Origin: Methylophaga sp.
GTDB lineage: Bacteria; Pseudomonadota; Gammaproteobacteria; Nitrosococcales; Methylophagaceae
DNA: 13,736 nucleotides
Direction of reading: 5' to 3'
Assembly: GCA_014762585.1 (NCBI GenBank)
Contig: JABURN010000214.1
Coordinates: 1-13,736 of the forward strand
A model generated the notes under the pieces. The model ran no database searches and was not told the DNA's origin. It was given only the letters and a program-made list of their open reading frames with translations. The translations under genes were made by a program, and so were the position numbers. Below are positions 1-7,952 of this stretch, one piece after another. Every line of letters begins with the position of its first letter. Position 1 is the stretch's first letter.

Positions 1-1009
1 TTAAAATGATATCCAGCGCCTGATCCCAGGGCACATTTTTCAGACGTAATGTGAGATTACAGCTGACAGTATCACTGGTGACCAAATTCATACCGGTGAA
101 GTCAGCCAGTAGCTGCAAAACGGCACGGACTTCGATGTTCTGGAAATTCAATGAAAGTTTTTCACCGGTATAGCCGAATTCATCCCGGGTCCCTGCCTGG
201 GGCTCGTCGGGCAGCGGCTTAACCTCAACCACTAAGGTTCTCTCTGACTGGTAAGCCAGATGTTCATAACGACCTTCTGTTGTCAGTGTCAGTTTAGTGG
301 CGTTAGCCATTGACTCAGCATCGATGAATTTCACCGGGGTGGCAAAATCGACCACATCCAATCGGCGATTAAGAGTATCCGGCAGGGTGACATTCGCGAG
401 ATCGACAACAATATTGCCTCTCTCCTCGCGGACATCCATCGCTGCATCTTCACTGTCTAACTGCACAATCAAACGCGCCTCCCCGTTCTCACCACGGCGG
501 AAGTCGACATCGGTGACCGTAGGGGCGTCAGAGGATCCCGCTCTGGAGGAAACCGTCTGACGTCCACTCTCAATGGTAATCATCATCTGATTACCATTCT
601 GACTGATGGTATACGGGACTTTCTGCAGCAGGTTAATGACCATACGGGTTCTGTCACCCGCCTCAACAGCCGAGATGCTGCGAGTCGCGCCAACATTGAC
701 CTGTCTGGTACGTTCAGTCAGTTTATTCTCAACACCAGCAAAATCGATAACAATTCTGGCAGGATCTTCAGTGGCAATTCTGTTCGGTTTGTAAACGGTC
801 TCAGACAAGGTCTGCTGAATTTTTGCCTTATGTCCCGGCATGGCACTGTAGTCAAGCGCCCTGATTTCAGCAGCATAACTACTGACACTGATAAGTATAA
901 GGCCGAAAGCAAGCATGGCTTGATGCATCAGAGAAGATAATACCGTCGAGCCAGTCACTGATGTCTGCTGTTGCATGTTCATTCCGTTTTGATAGGTCAT
1001 TTTTTTCAT
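1..1009 (-). CDS. pilQ: Type IV pilus secretin PilQ, N-terminal part (cut by left edge)
   Basis: PilQ forms the outer-membrane secretin channel through which the type IV pilus passes. The visible 336 residues begin with a signal peptide of about 47 residues (hydrophobic core near 28-42, likely cleavage after SSYAA). Two AMIN-like beta domains follow (about 48-145 and 155-255); in this family they bind peptidoglycan. The STN (secretin/TonB N-terminal) domain starts near residue 275, with LNFQNIEVRAVLQLLADFTG and the VPWDQALD signature close to the edge. The remaining N domain and the secretin barrel lie outside the window. The start at 1009 is chosen because AGAGGTGG sits about 8 nt upstream, inside the end of pilP; only 2 nt separate the pilP stop from this ATG. 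The region before the hydrophobic core is unusually long, so ATGs at 1000, 980 or 976 are alternatives. It is the last visible gene of pilMNOPQ. Identity is secure from domains and gene order. Confidence 0.95.
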   Translation of the reverse strand, partial: MKKMTYQNGMNMQQQTSVTGSTVLSSLMHQAMLAFGLILISVSSYAAEIRALDYSAMPGHKAKIQQTLSETVYKPNRIATEDPARIVIDFAGVENKLTERTRQVNVGATRSISAVEAGDRTRMVINLLQKVPYTISQNGNQMMITIESGRQTVSSRAGSSDAPTVTDVDFRRGENGEARLIVQLDSEDAAMDVREERGNIVVDLANVTLPDTLNRRLDVVDFATPVKFIDAESMANATKLTLTTEGRYEHLAYQSERTLVVEVKPLPDEPQAGTRDEFGYTGEKLSLNFQNIEVRAVLQLLADFTGMNLVTSDTVSCNLTLRLKNVPWDQALDIIL

Positions 1010-1011
1010 TG

Positions 1012-1542
1012 CTATTCCACCTCTACTGCCTGAACAGAGGTATCTCTCTCGATAAACCCGCCACGCCCATTAGGAACAATTTCTTTTAGCTGTATCTCAT
1101 TTTCACTGATAGACATAATCTTACCGTAATTACGTCCCATGTAATTTCCCACCTGAACGCGGTGAATCACACCGTCTGGTGCTCTGACCAATGCCCAGAT
1201 TTGCTCCTGTTCCAATGTCCCGACAAATTGCAGTTCAGAAAGCTCAAACGCTTCCAGTGCTTCCCTGCGTCTATCGGTATCCGGTTTAATACCGTTATCG
1301 GCTATCGGTTCCGGCTCAGGTTCGGCCATATCCACTACGGTTGGCACAAAGGGGTCTCTTAAATCGGAGGCAGCATAATCAAAATGCTCATACGGTTTCA
1401 TCACGGGAATGGGAGGAATATCCGATTTCTGCTGAGACTTCACCTGAGCCACATATGTGTCAAGATCCTGTTTGTCTTGCTGGCAAGCTGTCGTCATGCA
1501 AAGGATAATGGCGACGATCGGCAGTTTAATATGCTGTCTCAT
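1012..1542 (-). CDS. pilP: Type IV pilus inner-membrane lipoprotein PilP
   Basis: PilP is a periplasmic lipoprotein that joins the inner-membrane PilN/PilO pair to the N domains of the PilQ secretin. The protein has 176 residues, normal for the family. It shows a short basic start (MRQHIK), a hydrophobic stretch, and a cysteine at about residue 20 in the context MTTAC, the probable lipidation site, although this lipobox is weaker than a canonical LAGC. A disordered proline-rich linker (about 30-90) precedes the C-terminal beta-sandwich PilP domain (LQFVGTL, VQVGNYMGRNYGKI, then an EIV-GRGGFIER segment). The start at 1542 is preferred over the in-frame ATG at 1572 because AAGGA lies 7 nt upstream of it and it gives a compact signal peptide. 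It lies between pilO and pilQ in one operon. Confidence 0.94.
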   Translation of the reverse strand: MRQHIKLPIVAIILCMTTACQQDKQDLDTYVAQVKSQQKSDIPPIPVMKPYEHFDYAASDLRDPFVPTVVDMAEPEPEPIADNGIKPDTDRRREALEAFELSELQFVGTLEQEQIWALVRAPDGVIHRVQVGNYMGRNYGKIMSISENEIQLKEIVPNGRGGFIERDTSVQAVEVE

Positions 1543-1549
1543 GGCTGCT

Positions 1550-1554
1550 TCCTT
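1550..1554 (-). promoter_or_regulatory. Ribosome binding site deciding the pilP start
   Basis: AAGGA on the minus strand, 7 nt upstream of the ATG at 1542. The two other in-frame ATGs (1572 and 1560) have no comparable Shine-Dalgarno match, so this site favours the shorter PilP. Confidence 0.6.
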
Positions 1555-1577
1555 ATACATCTGCTGCCTCATCGTGC

Positions 1578-2168
1578 TTAGTTCTCACCATCATCAAAGT
1601 ACCGGTATGTTTTTGCCGTGAGATTCATTGTCATATTGCCCGTTTTCTCGTTCAGCGGCCCCATGGAAATGTCATGCATAGTGACAATGCGTGGCAGTGC
1701 AGCCAGACCGCTTAAAAACTCACCGAACTGATGGTAATTGCCTGTGACTGTCATCTGAATAGGTAACTCGGCATAAAAGTCGACTGGTCGCTCACCCTGA
1801 GGTTGAAACAGTTCAAACTCGAGACCATTGATAAGCCCTGTACGGGTAACATCGACCAGAAGCTCAGGCACTTCACTTTTCTTGGGGAGCTGCTCCAGCA
1901 TCGAAGCAAACATGACCCGCATTTCTGCGAGTTGCTCTTTGTATGCTTCGAGGTTGACCGCTTTCGCCTGTTTGGTTTCAAACTCCTGTTTCAACTGAAC
2001 TTCTTTTTGCTCCAGCGTCTTGAGTTCAGCTTGCTTGTCCTTGATTATGAAATAGTAACCACCGCCCCAGACGACCGCACAAACCAGCAGTACAGCCACA
2101 ATTTTTACGACCAATGGCCATTCGCCACTCTCGTTAAAATCCAGTTCACTCAGTGAAGACAATTCCAT
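1578..2168 (-). CDS. pilO: Type IV pilus inner-membrane protein PilO
   Basis: PilO pairs with PilN in the inner-membrane alignment complex that links the cytoplasmic PilM ring to PilP and PilQ. The 196 residues contain a short cytoplasmic N-terminus, one transmembrane helix (about 18-41, VVKIVAVLLVCAVVWGGGYY), a charged periplasmic coiled coil (about 43-90, rich in Lys, Glu and Gln), and a C-terminal ferredoxin-like PilO domain with the typical TGNYHQFGEFLSGLAALPRI segment. Length and layout match the family. The gene starts 2 nt after the pilN stop, with GGAGAG just upstream, so translation is probably coupled. Assignment rests on topology, motif and operon position. Confidence 0.96.
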   Translation of the reverse strand: MELSSLSELDFNESGEWPLVVKIVAVLLVCAVVWGGGYYFIIKDKQAELKTLEQKEVQLKQEFETKQAKAVNLEAYKEQLAEMRVMFASMLEQLPKKSEVPELLVDVTRTGLINGLEFELFQPQGERPVDFYAELPIQMTVTGNYHQFGEFLSGLAALPRIVTMHDISMGPLNEKTGNMTMNLTAKTYRYFDDGEN

Positions 2169-2170
2169 TA

Positions 2171-2731
2171 TTACTCTCCGCCTTCATTCTTCGGGGTCAC
2201 TTCATTCACTTCAACAGTGAAACTTCGGATTGCATCATCGCGACTCGCGGTCCGTTTGATGACCTTCAAACGTGATTCACCATACTCTTGATGTTCATCA
2301 ATGTTCTGCATGAACACAGAAACGCGGGCATTGGATTGTGCCACGCCATCAAAATTCAATAAATTGCCTCTCCGAGTCACGTTCCGAAGATTGACGCCTT
2401 CAGGCACGACCCGAGGTAGAGAATCAAATACCTTAACGATTTTGGGTCGACTCTCCTGCAGCTCCTGAATTACCTGCATGCGTGCCAGCAGACGCTCTCG
2501 CTGCTTTTCCAGCTCCTTGATTTCGCGGATTTTTTTATCGACCTTGGCGATTTCCTGCTGAAGAAAGGCATTACGCTGATTCTGTTCTTCAATCAGACTG
2601 TCAGCATAGGTCATCACAAGGTAGAGAACGACGGCGGCAAACACCAGGCCTGCCAATAAAGCCAGATAAAACTGTTTCTGACGCTCTTCACGAAGCTCTT
2701 CACGCCAGGGCAATAGATTGATATGAGCCAT
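2171..2731 (-). CDS. pilN: Type IV pilus inner-membrane protein PilN
   Basis: PilN is the bitopic partner of PilO. Its cytoplasmic tail docks into PilM. The 186-residue protein opens with MAHINLLPWREE, the conserved INLLPWR motif that in other species binds the PilM cleft. One transmembrane helix follows (about 22-43), then a charged periplasmic coiled coil (about 44-92), then a PilN-type ferredoxin-like domain containing LPRVVPEGVNLRNVTRRGN. The ATG overlaps the pilM stop by one base (TGATG), which suggests translational coupling. Size and sequence features are those of a complete, ordinary PilN. Confidence 0.97.
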   Translation of the reverse strand: MAHINLLPWREELREERQKQFYLALLAGLVFAAVVLYLVMTYADSLIEEQNQRNAFLQQEIAKVDKKIREIKELEKQRERLLARMQVIQELQESRPKIVKVFDSLPRVVPEGVNLRNVTRRGNLLNFDGVAQSNARVSVFMQNIDEHQEYGESRLKVIKRTASRDDAIRSFTVEVNEVTPKNEGGE

Positions 2732-3789
2732 CAGTCAAAACTCCTCATTGCCAGGCCGCAGGCAATCATCATCGACGGCGCATCATTACTGAGTGCTTGG
2801 ATTTTTACTCTGGGCCCCAGCACCATATCCGAGAATGGGTTGGCCACCGAGGTCGAGGTGCCGGTTTCATCTTCAATCATCTCGGCCACACCCTTAATCG
2901 AGGCGCAGCCCCCAGCAAGAATGATATGGTCAATAGATTGATATTGTGTGGAGGCTGAGAAAAAGAACTGAAGTGCGCGGGTGACCGTCATGGTCATCGC
3001 TCGTTTGAATGGTTCCAACACTTTCGGCGCATAGTCATCGGGCAGGCTGCCATCTTTCTTGGCGCGACCAGCTTCCTGATAGGACAAACCATAATGGCGC
3101 TCGATATCTTCTGTCAGCATCCGGCCGCCAAAGGTCTGTTCACGGGTGAATACAATTTTGCCATCAACCAGCACATGCAGTGTTGTCACTGTGGCACCGA
3201 CATCAGCCACCGCAACAGTCAGCCCCTGACCATGATGAGGCAGTTGTCTGGCAATGAGTTCGAAGGCGTTTTCCATGGTGTAAGCTTCGACATCGACGAG
3301 CTTGGGTTTGAGTCCGGCTTTTTCAACCACTTCCGTGCGGGCGTCAACGTTTTCACGACGCGACGCCGCCAGCAGCACGTCCACAGCCTCAACATCGGCG
3401 GCCGAGGTACCCAGGACTTCAAAATCCAGGCGGACCTCTTCAAGCGGATAAGGAATGTAATTCTCGGCTTCCAACAGGACATTTTCTTCCAGTTCACGAC
3501 CAGAAAGTCCGGCAGGGAAGGAAACGGTTTTAGTGATGGCGGAGTTAGCGGATACCGCGACAGCGGCTTCTTTGGCTTTAGTGCCTGAGCGCTTGACAGC
3601 GCGGCGGATGGCGCCAGCGACTTCATCACGGTTTTCGATACGGCTTTCGACAACTGCATTAACGGGGAGAGGCTCTACAGCGTAGGATTCTACAGTGTAT
3701 TTATCTCCTTTTTTATTGAGTTCCAGTACCTTCACTACTGATGAACTGATGTCTATCCCTAATAAAGGAGATTTTTTTCGTCCAAACAT
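2731..3789 (-). CDS. pilM: Type IV pilus assembly ATPase-fold protein PilM
   Basis: PilM is a cytoplasmic actin/FtsA-like protein that forms a ring under the inner membrane and binds the PilN tail. The 352-residue product carries the actin-fold nucleotide motifs: GIDISSSVVKVLEL (11-24, phosphate 1), VAVADVGATVTTLHV (about 192-206, phosphate 2) and IILAGGCASIKGV (about 289-301, adenosine). MFGRKKSPLLGIDIS is the usual PilM N-terminus. The start at ATG 3789 is preceded by GAGG at 3799-3796, 6 nt away. An upstream in-frame TTG at 3801 overlaps that ribosome binding site and is rejected. This is the first gene of pilMNOPQ, divergent from the PBP1A gene, the same arrangement as in Pseudomonas and many other gammaproteobacteria. 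Confidence 0.97.
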   Translation of the reverse strand: MFGRKKSPLLGIDISSSVVKVLELNKKGDKYTVESYAVEPLPVNAVVESRIENRDEVAGAIRRAVKRSGTKAKEAAVAVSANSAITKTVSFPAGLSGRELEENVLLEAENYIPYPLEEVRLDFEVLGTSAADVEAVDVLLAASRRENVDARTEVVEKAGLKPKLVDVEAYTMENAFELIARQLPHHGQGLTVAVADVGATVTTLHVLVDGKIVFTREQTFGGRMLTEDIERHYGLSYQEAGRAKKDGSLPDDYAPKVLEPFKRAMTMTVTRALQFFFSASTQYQSIDHIILAGGCASIKGVAEMIEDETGTSTSVANPFSDMVLGPRVKIQALSNDAPSMMIACGLAMRSFD

Positions 3790-3827
3790 CTGTCGCCTCA
3801 ATCCCAGTTGTTCCTTGCGCGATTTAC

Positions 3828-3848
3828 TTACTTAGCACCGCTAGTTAA
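3828..3848. repeat. Imperfect 21-bp dyad at the predicted pil transcript start
   Basis: The plus strand reads TTAcTTAGC-ACC-GCTAgTTAA. Seven of the nine position pairs are complementary, including the four next to the 3-nt centre (TAGC/GCTA). It covers the expected +1 region of the pilM promoter, so it could be an operator or a weak 5'-end hairpin in the transcript. No regulator is identified; function is inference only. Confidence 0.35.
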
Positions 3849-3851
3849 AGT

Positions 3852-3879
3852 AGTTTATTAAGATTAAATCGAATGTCAA
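3852..3879 (-). promoter_or_regulatory. Predicted sigma70 promoter of pilMNOPQ
   Basis: On the minus strand a perfect -35 TTGACA (3879-3874) is followed, after a 16-nt spacer, by TAAACT (3857-3852), a 4/6 match to the -10 consensus. The predicted start is near 3846, giving a leader of about 57 nt before the pilM ATG. The region is AT-rich and is the only long gap upstream of the pil genes. No sigma54 element was seen. Confidence 0.6.
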
Positions 3880-3940
3880 CATAAATCTCAATAAAACAAA
3901 GGCTTTGAACTCAGGCACTGTTTTTATTCTTGCCTTTATA

Positions 3941-3946
3941 TATACT
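3941..3946 (+). promoter_or_regulatory. Possible -10 element of the PBP1A gene
   Basis: TATACT, inside the AT-rich run TTATATATACT, lies 34 nt upstream of the ATG at 3981. No good -35 hexamer is found 16-18 nt further upstream, so this is a weak prediction supported mainly by position in the divergent gap. Confidence 0.35.
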
Positions 3947-3980
3947 CTACTGACTCATTGATTGCGAATTTTTCATCAGA

Positions 3981-6362
3981 ATGCTCCGGATTTTCAGCAC
4001 CCTTTTTAAGGTCTTTGCCGCTTTTTTCATACTGTCCTTGATTGCAGCGACAGTGGTTTATTTCTTTTTAGCCCCGAAACTGCCCGACACTCAAACACTG
4101 AAGCAAACCCAGTTCCAGATACCTCTACGGATCTATAGTTCAGAGGGAGAACTGATGGCTGAGTTTGGTGAAAAAAGGCGTATTCCGGTTGAATACCAGG
4201 AAATTCCACCACAAATGATTGATGCTTTCCTGGCTGCGGAAGATGATCGCTTTTATCAGCATCCCGGTGTGGATTATCAGGGCATCATCCGTGCGGTGTA
4301 TTCCCTTTTAATGACCGGCGAAAAAACCCAGGGTGGCAGTACCATCACCATGCAGGTTGCGCGGAACTTCTTCCTGACCAGTGAGAAGACTTATCTGCGC
4401 AAGCTCAATGAAATTATCCTGGCTTTGGAAATGGAGCAGGTCCTCACCAAGGAAGAAATCCTGGCTCTGTATCTGAATAAAATCTATCTCGGCAACCGGG
4501 CTTACGGTGTCGGTGCGGCCGCTAATGTCTATTACGGTAGACCTCTCAGTGAACTGACATTACCGGAAATGGCGATGATTGCTGGCCTGCCCAAAGCGCC
4601 ATCCCGGTATAACCCGATTGCCAACCCTGAGCGCGCGATGATCCGGCGTAACTATGTTCTCAGACGAATGTGGGAAGTTGGCTATATCAGTGAACAGGAC
4701 TACCTTGAAGCGAGTCAGGCACCGGTCAGCGCCACATATCATGGCCGTGAAATCGAGGTGTATGCGCCCTATGTGGCTGAAATGGTTCGTACCCGCCTTA
4801 TCGATGAGTTCGGTGAAGACATCTACACCAGCGGTTTCAACGTTTATACCACCATTCGCGGCGAGCATCAGCAGGCTGCCAATCGTGCTCTGCAAACTGC
4901 CCTGCTGGAATATGACCGCCGCCACGGCTATCGCGGCCCTATTGCCGAAATTGAGCTGGATGCAAACGTTAGTGAAGACCTACTCACAGAAAAACTGTCT
5001 TCCTACGATAGCATCGGCCCGCTAAAACCCGCTATCGTCACTGAAATCAGCGACGAGTCTGCAACCATCTTCATTAAAAAACTGGGTTACGCCACGCTGA
5101 CACTGGGCTCAATGAAATGGGCGCAGAAGAAACTAAGTACCAATAGCCGTGGTGCCGTGCCCAAAAAGGTGAGTGATGTGATGCAGCCCGGTCATATCAT
5201 CCGAGTCGAAAACAGGGATAGTGAGAACTGGCAATTGGCCCAATTGCCGGAAGCAGAAGGGGCACTGGTTGCACTGGCCCCGCATGATGGTGCAATCACT
5301 GCGCTGAATGGTGGCTTTGATTATTTCAATAATAAGTTCAACCGGGTAACACAGTCCCGACGTCAGCCCGGCTCTGGCTTTAAACCTTTCATCTACTCCG
5401 CCGCCCTGGAAAAAGGCTACACCGCAGCCAGCATTATCAACGACGCTCCGGTAGTCTTTGATGATCCGGGTCTGGAGAATGTCTGGCGCCCCGAAAACTA
5501 CAGCGGCAAGTTCTTTGGCCCTACCCGTCTGCGAGAAGCGCTCATTCACTCCCGTAATCTGGTCTCGATCAGGCTGCTGCGTGATATCGGCGCTGATTAC
5601 GCTGTCGAATATGCCAAACGCTTCGGCTTTGACGACACCATGCTGCACAAAAACCTGTCACTGGCCCTCGGTAGTGGTAACGCCGCCCCCTGGGATATGG
5701 CAACAGCCTATGCTGCACTGGCCAACGGCGGCTTTAAAATTGAGCCTTATCTGATTCAGCGTGTTGAAAATGCTAATGGTGAAGTCGTTTTCCAGTCTTC
5801 TCCCAAAACGGTTTGTGAGACCTGTCAGTTAGCTGATTCCAACACCAGTGATGACAGCTTCAGTGCTGCCGAACGAGTCATGACAGCACAGAATAATTAC
5901 ATCATGAATACACTGCTGCGTGACGTTGTCCGTTATGGCACCGGCCGCAAAGCGATGAGTCTGGGCCGCAATGATCTGGCTGGTAAAACCGGCACCACCA
6001 ACGATCAGCTGGACGCCTGGTTTAATGGCTTTCATCCTGAATTGGTGGCAGTAAGCTGGGTCGGCTTTGATCGGCCGCGCAGTCTGGGTCGTTATGAAAC
6101 CGGCGGCCGCGCTGCTTTGCCAATGTGGATCGACTTTATGGAAGTCGCGCTTCAGGGCCTGCCGGAATCCCCGCTTGAACAGCCGATCGATATGGTGACA
6201 GTCAGGATTGATCCAGAAACCGGCCTGCTGGCTCAGCCCGGTGACAGCGATGCCATCTATGAAACCTTCCGGGAAGATTATGTTCCCCAGAAAGTCGCCC
6301 CCTCAACCGGTACTGGCTATGCCGGAGATAATGGCAGCGCGCCGGTAATAGAGCTGTTCTGA
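3981..6362 (+). CDS. mrcA: Bifunctional penicillin-binding protein 1A (glycosyltransferase/transpeptidase)
   Basis: PBP1A polymerises and cross-links peptidoglycan in the periplasm. The 793-residue protein has an N-terminal membrane anchor (about 8-30). The GT51 glycosyltransferase domain (about 55-230) shows catalytic Glu87 in AAEDDRFYQHPG, then GGSTITMQVARN and ALYLNKIYLGNRAYGVGAAA. An OB-like domain typical of PBP1A lies around 315-425. The transpeptidase domain has all three penicillin-binding motifs: S465-G-F-K468, S524-R-N526 and K669-T-G-T. A CETC pair (Cys612, Cys615) lies in a loop between the SxN and KTG motifs. Length is a little below E. coli PBP1A (850). No clear Shine-Dalgarno precedes the ATG at 3981, but an in-frame stop at 3951 leaves no upstream ATG, GTG or TTG, and the N-terminus looks natural. 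The gene (also called ponA) is divergent from pilM, as in other gammaproteobacteria. Confidence 0.97.
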   Translation: MLRIFSTLFKVFAAFFILSLIAATVVYFFLAPKLPDTQTLKQTQFQIPLRIYSSEGELMAEFGEKRRIPVEYQEIPPQMIDAFLAAEDDRFYQHPGVDYQGIIRAVYSLLMTGEKTQGGSTITMQVARNFFLTSEKTYLRKLNEIILALEMEQVLTKEEILALYLNKIYLGNRAYGVGAAANVYYGRPLSELTLPEMAMIAGLPKAPSRYNPIANPERAMIRRNYVLRRMWEVGYISEQDYLEASQAPVSATYHGREIEVYAPYVAEMVRTRLIDEFGEDIYTSGFNVYTTIRGEHQQAANRALQTALLEYDRRHGYRGPIAEIELDANVSEDLLTEKLSSYDSIGPLKPAIVTEISDESATIFIKKLGYATLTLGSMKWAQKKLSTNSRGAVPKKVSDVMQPGHIIRVENRDSENWQLAQLPEAEGALVALAPHDGAITALNGGFDYFNNKFNRVTQSRRQPGSGFKPFIYSAALEKGYTAASIINDAPVVFDDPGLENVWRPENYSGKFFGPTRLREALIHSRNLVSIRLLRDIGADYAVEYAKRFGFDDTMLHKNLSLALGSGNAAPWDMATAYAALANGGFKIEPYLIQRVENANGEVVFQSSPKTVCETCQLADSNTSDDSFSAAERVMTAQNNYIMNTLLRDVVRYGTGRKAMSLGRNDLAGKTGTTNDQLDAWFNGFHPELVAVSWVGFDRPRSLGRYETGGRAALPMWIDFMEVALQGLPESPLEQPIDMVTVRIDPETGLLAQPGDSDAIYETFREDYVPQKVAPSTGTGYAGDNGSAPVIELF

Positions 6363-6391
6363 AGACTTTGAAGCTCAAGGCGTTTGCCACG

Positions 6392-6414
6392 GCAGCCGGA
6401 ACCATTCCGGCTGC
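6392..6414. terminator. GC-rich hairpin between convergent genes, likely terminator
   Basis: A perfect 10-bp inverted repeat, GCAGCCGGAA/TTCCGGCTGC, with a 3-nt loop (CCA) lies 30 nt after the mrcA stop and 12 nt after the stop of the opposing M48 gene. The T tract on the plus side is short (TGGTTT) and the minus side has none to speak of. The position and strong stem support a shared or bidirectional terminator, perhaps not fully intrinsic. Confidence 0.65.
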
Positions 6415-6426
6415 TGGTTTATGCTG

Positions 6427-7920
6427 CTAGCGCACCCGCTTAGCCAGCTGGCCTGCCTGTAACTCACCATTAGGATAGTCGTCATTCAATAAACGTAACT
6501 GCTGCATCGGGCTGTTGGTGATTCGTGACTTGCTGGCCCACTGTGAATAACTGTCGCCGGCTTCGACTTTGACCACCTGCAGTTTCAGTTCACGCGCTTT
6601 ATCAAACTCATCCTCTCTGAGTCCATGCAGGCTGTTGATGGTAGAGAGGAAATGGCCGTCATAGTCGTTGAACTCACGACTGTTTTCAGTGGTGCCAAAA
6701 AAGATAAAGGCCTGATCCCGCAGATACATAACACCTATCCGCAACGGTTTATTCTGGTGCACAGTGATTCCGGTATATCCTTCCAGGCCGTGACTGCTGA
6801 TAGTCTGACCTGAACGCAGACTATCGACTTTGAGTCTTTGCTGAATAAACTGCTGTGGTGTCAGTTTACGGTTAATATCGGCAGCCCCCATTTCCATAAA
6901 GGCTTTACCTTCCGGGGCAATCGCCTGCAGGCTGTCTGGGTTGTTATTGATGTGCCAACCTTCTGGAAAAGCCAGCGCGAAACGCATCGGAAGATGGTAG
7001 AACTCATTGTCTGAACGTATGCCCTGCGCTTCACTGTCACCATAAGTCATACCCTCAATCCGACGCAGATAGGCTTCGCGATTCACGCTGCCATTTCGTG
7101 CATCGACATACTTGTCTGCTTCGGCGACCACCTGCTGCAGGCGGGTATCATTATCAGGGTGACTGGCAAACAGTCCGTGATAGCCCTGATATTCCCGGCC
7201 CTGCTTCTTAGCTTCGGCCTCAGCGAATATCTGTTGGTTTTTCAGCACGCTGATGACATCGATCATTGCATCCGGTGTATAGCCGGCTTTGGCCAGGTAT
7301 TCGGCACCGAGACGATCCGACTCCAGTTCATGCTCGCGGCCATAACCACTGAGCAATGCGCCCCCCAGAATATTGAACACATTTTGCGAAGCAGTGCCCC
7401 GCAATTCCGGCAACAGGATAGCACCCAAGGTATAGCCCAGATTCGCTGCCTGAGCAGCACTTTGCTGACGGACACCGTGACGGGCAGTAACGTGACCTAT
7501 CTCGTGGCCCAGCACAGCAGCCAGTTCAGCTTCAGAATTGAGATAGGCCATCAGGCCACGGGTGATATAGATATAACCGCCTGGTAAGGCGAAAGCATTG
7601 ATAACCGGCGAATCGAGCACGGTGAAGCGGTAAACCAGATCATCACGGTGACTCACCGCGGCCAACCTCTCACCGACAGACTGTACATAAGCCTGCAGGG
7701 CTTCATCTTCGTAGCGTCCGTATTCAGCGATAATTTTGGGATGATTGGTCCGACCCATTTCGAGTTCGGTATCTTCACCGAACATGACGAAATTCTGCTC
7801 GCCGGTCACGGGGTTAACAGCACAACCAGACAGCCCCAGAAACAACAAAGCCCCCACCAGCAGGCAGAGGCTCCGTATTCTGTCGTGTGTTGTACTACCT
7901 TGTACTGACACTGAATTCAT
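6427..7920 (-). CDS. M48-family zinc metalloprotease, lipoprotein, with C-terminal LysM-like domain
   Basis: This is a predicted periplasmic lipoprotein protease of the M48 family (the family of BepA and LoiP, which act in envelope quality control); its substrate is unknown. The 497-residue product has a lipoprotein signal ending in LGLSGC (Cys33). The peptidase domain (about 70-270) contains H139-E-I-G-H143, with the probable third zinc ligand Glu198 in HELESD. A middle region of unassigned fold (about 310-440) follows. The C-terminus (about 447-490, VKVEAGDSYSQWASKS and so on) resembles a LysM module. It has no TPR repeats, so it is not BepA itself. The ATG at 7920 is chosen because the frame stays open further upstream only by running into rpmE, and the lipoprotein signal fits this start. 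No good ribosome binding site is visible. It follows rpmE by 32 nt and may be read from the rpmE promoter. Confidence 0.9.
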   Translation of the reverse strand: MNSVSVQGSTTHDRIRSLCLLVGALLFLGLSGCAVNPVTGEQNFVMFGEDTELEMGRTNHPKIIAEYGRYEDEALQAYVQSVGERLAAVSHRDDLVYRFTVLDSPVINAFALPGGYIYITRGLMAYLNSEAELAAVLGHEIGHVTARHGVRQQSAAQAANLGYTLGAILLPELRGTASQNVFNILGGALLSGYGREHELESDRLGAEYLAKAGYTPDAMIDVISVLKNQQIFAEAEAKKQGREYQGYHGLFASHPDNDTRLQQVVAEADKYVDARNGSVNREAYLRRIEGMTYGDSEAQGIRSDNEFYHLPMRFALAFPEGWHINNNPDSLQAIAPEGKAFMEMGAADINRKLTPQQFIQQRLKVDSLRSGQTISSHGLEGYTGITVHQNKPLRIGVMYLRDQAFIFFGTTENSREFNDYDGHFLSTINSLHGLREDEFDKARELKLQVVKVEAGDSYSQWASKSRITNSPMQQLRLLNDDYPNGELQAGQLAKRVR

Positions 7921-7923
7921 AAT

Positions 7924-7944
7924 CAAACCATAAGCTTGATTCCG
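7924..7944 (-). repeat. Small inverted repeat at the M48 gene start
   Basis: Just upstream of the M48 ATG the minus strand reads AATCAA, a 9-nt loop GCTTATGGT, then TTGATT: a 6-bp AT-rich stem ending next to the start codon. It could affect initiation on a message that lacks an obvious Shine-Dalgarno, but the stem is weak and may be chance. Confidence 0.3.
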
Positions 7945-7952
7945 ACAGAGAT

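Noticed and set aside
3094..3588. Open reading frame of 164 codons on the plus strand inside pilM
   Set aside because: Shadow of pilM codon structure; no motif, no ribosome binding site and no room for a separate gene.
3790..3980. Possible small RNA or riboswitch in the divergent gap
   Set aside because: Apart from promoter-like hexamers and one dyad there is no stable stem series or known riboswitch core; the gap is simply AT-rich promoter DNA.
5133..5648. Open reading frame of 171 codons on the minus strand inside mrcA
   Set aside because: It is antisense to the transpeptidase domain of a clearly real gene, and its translation resembles no protein family.
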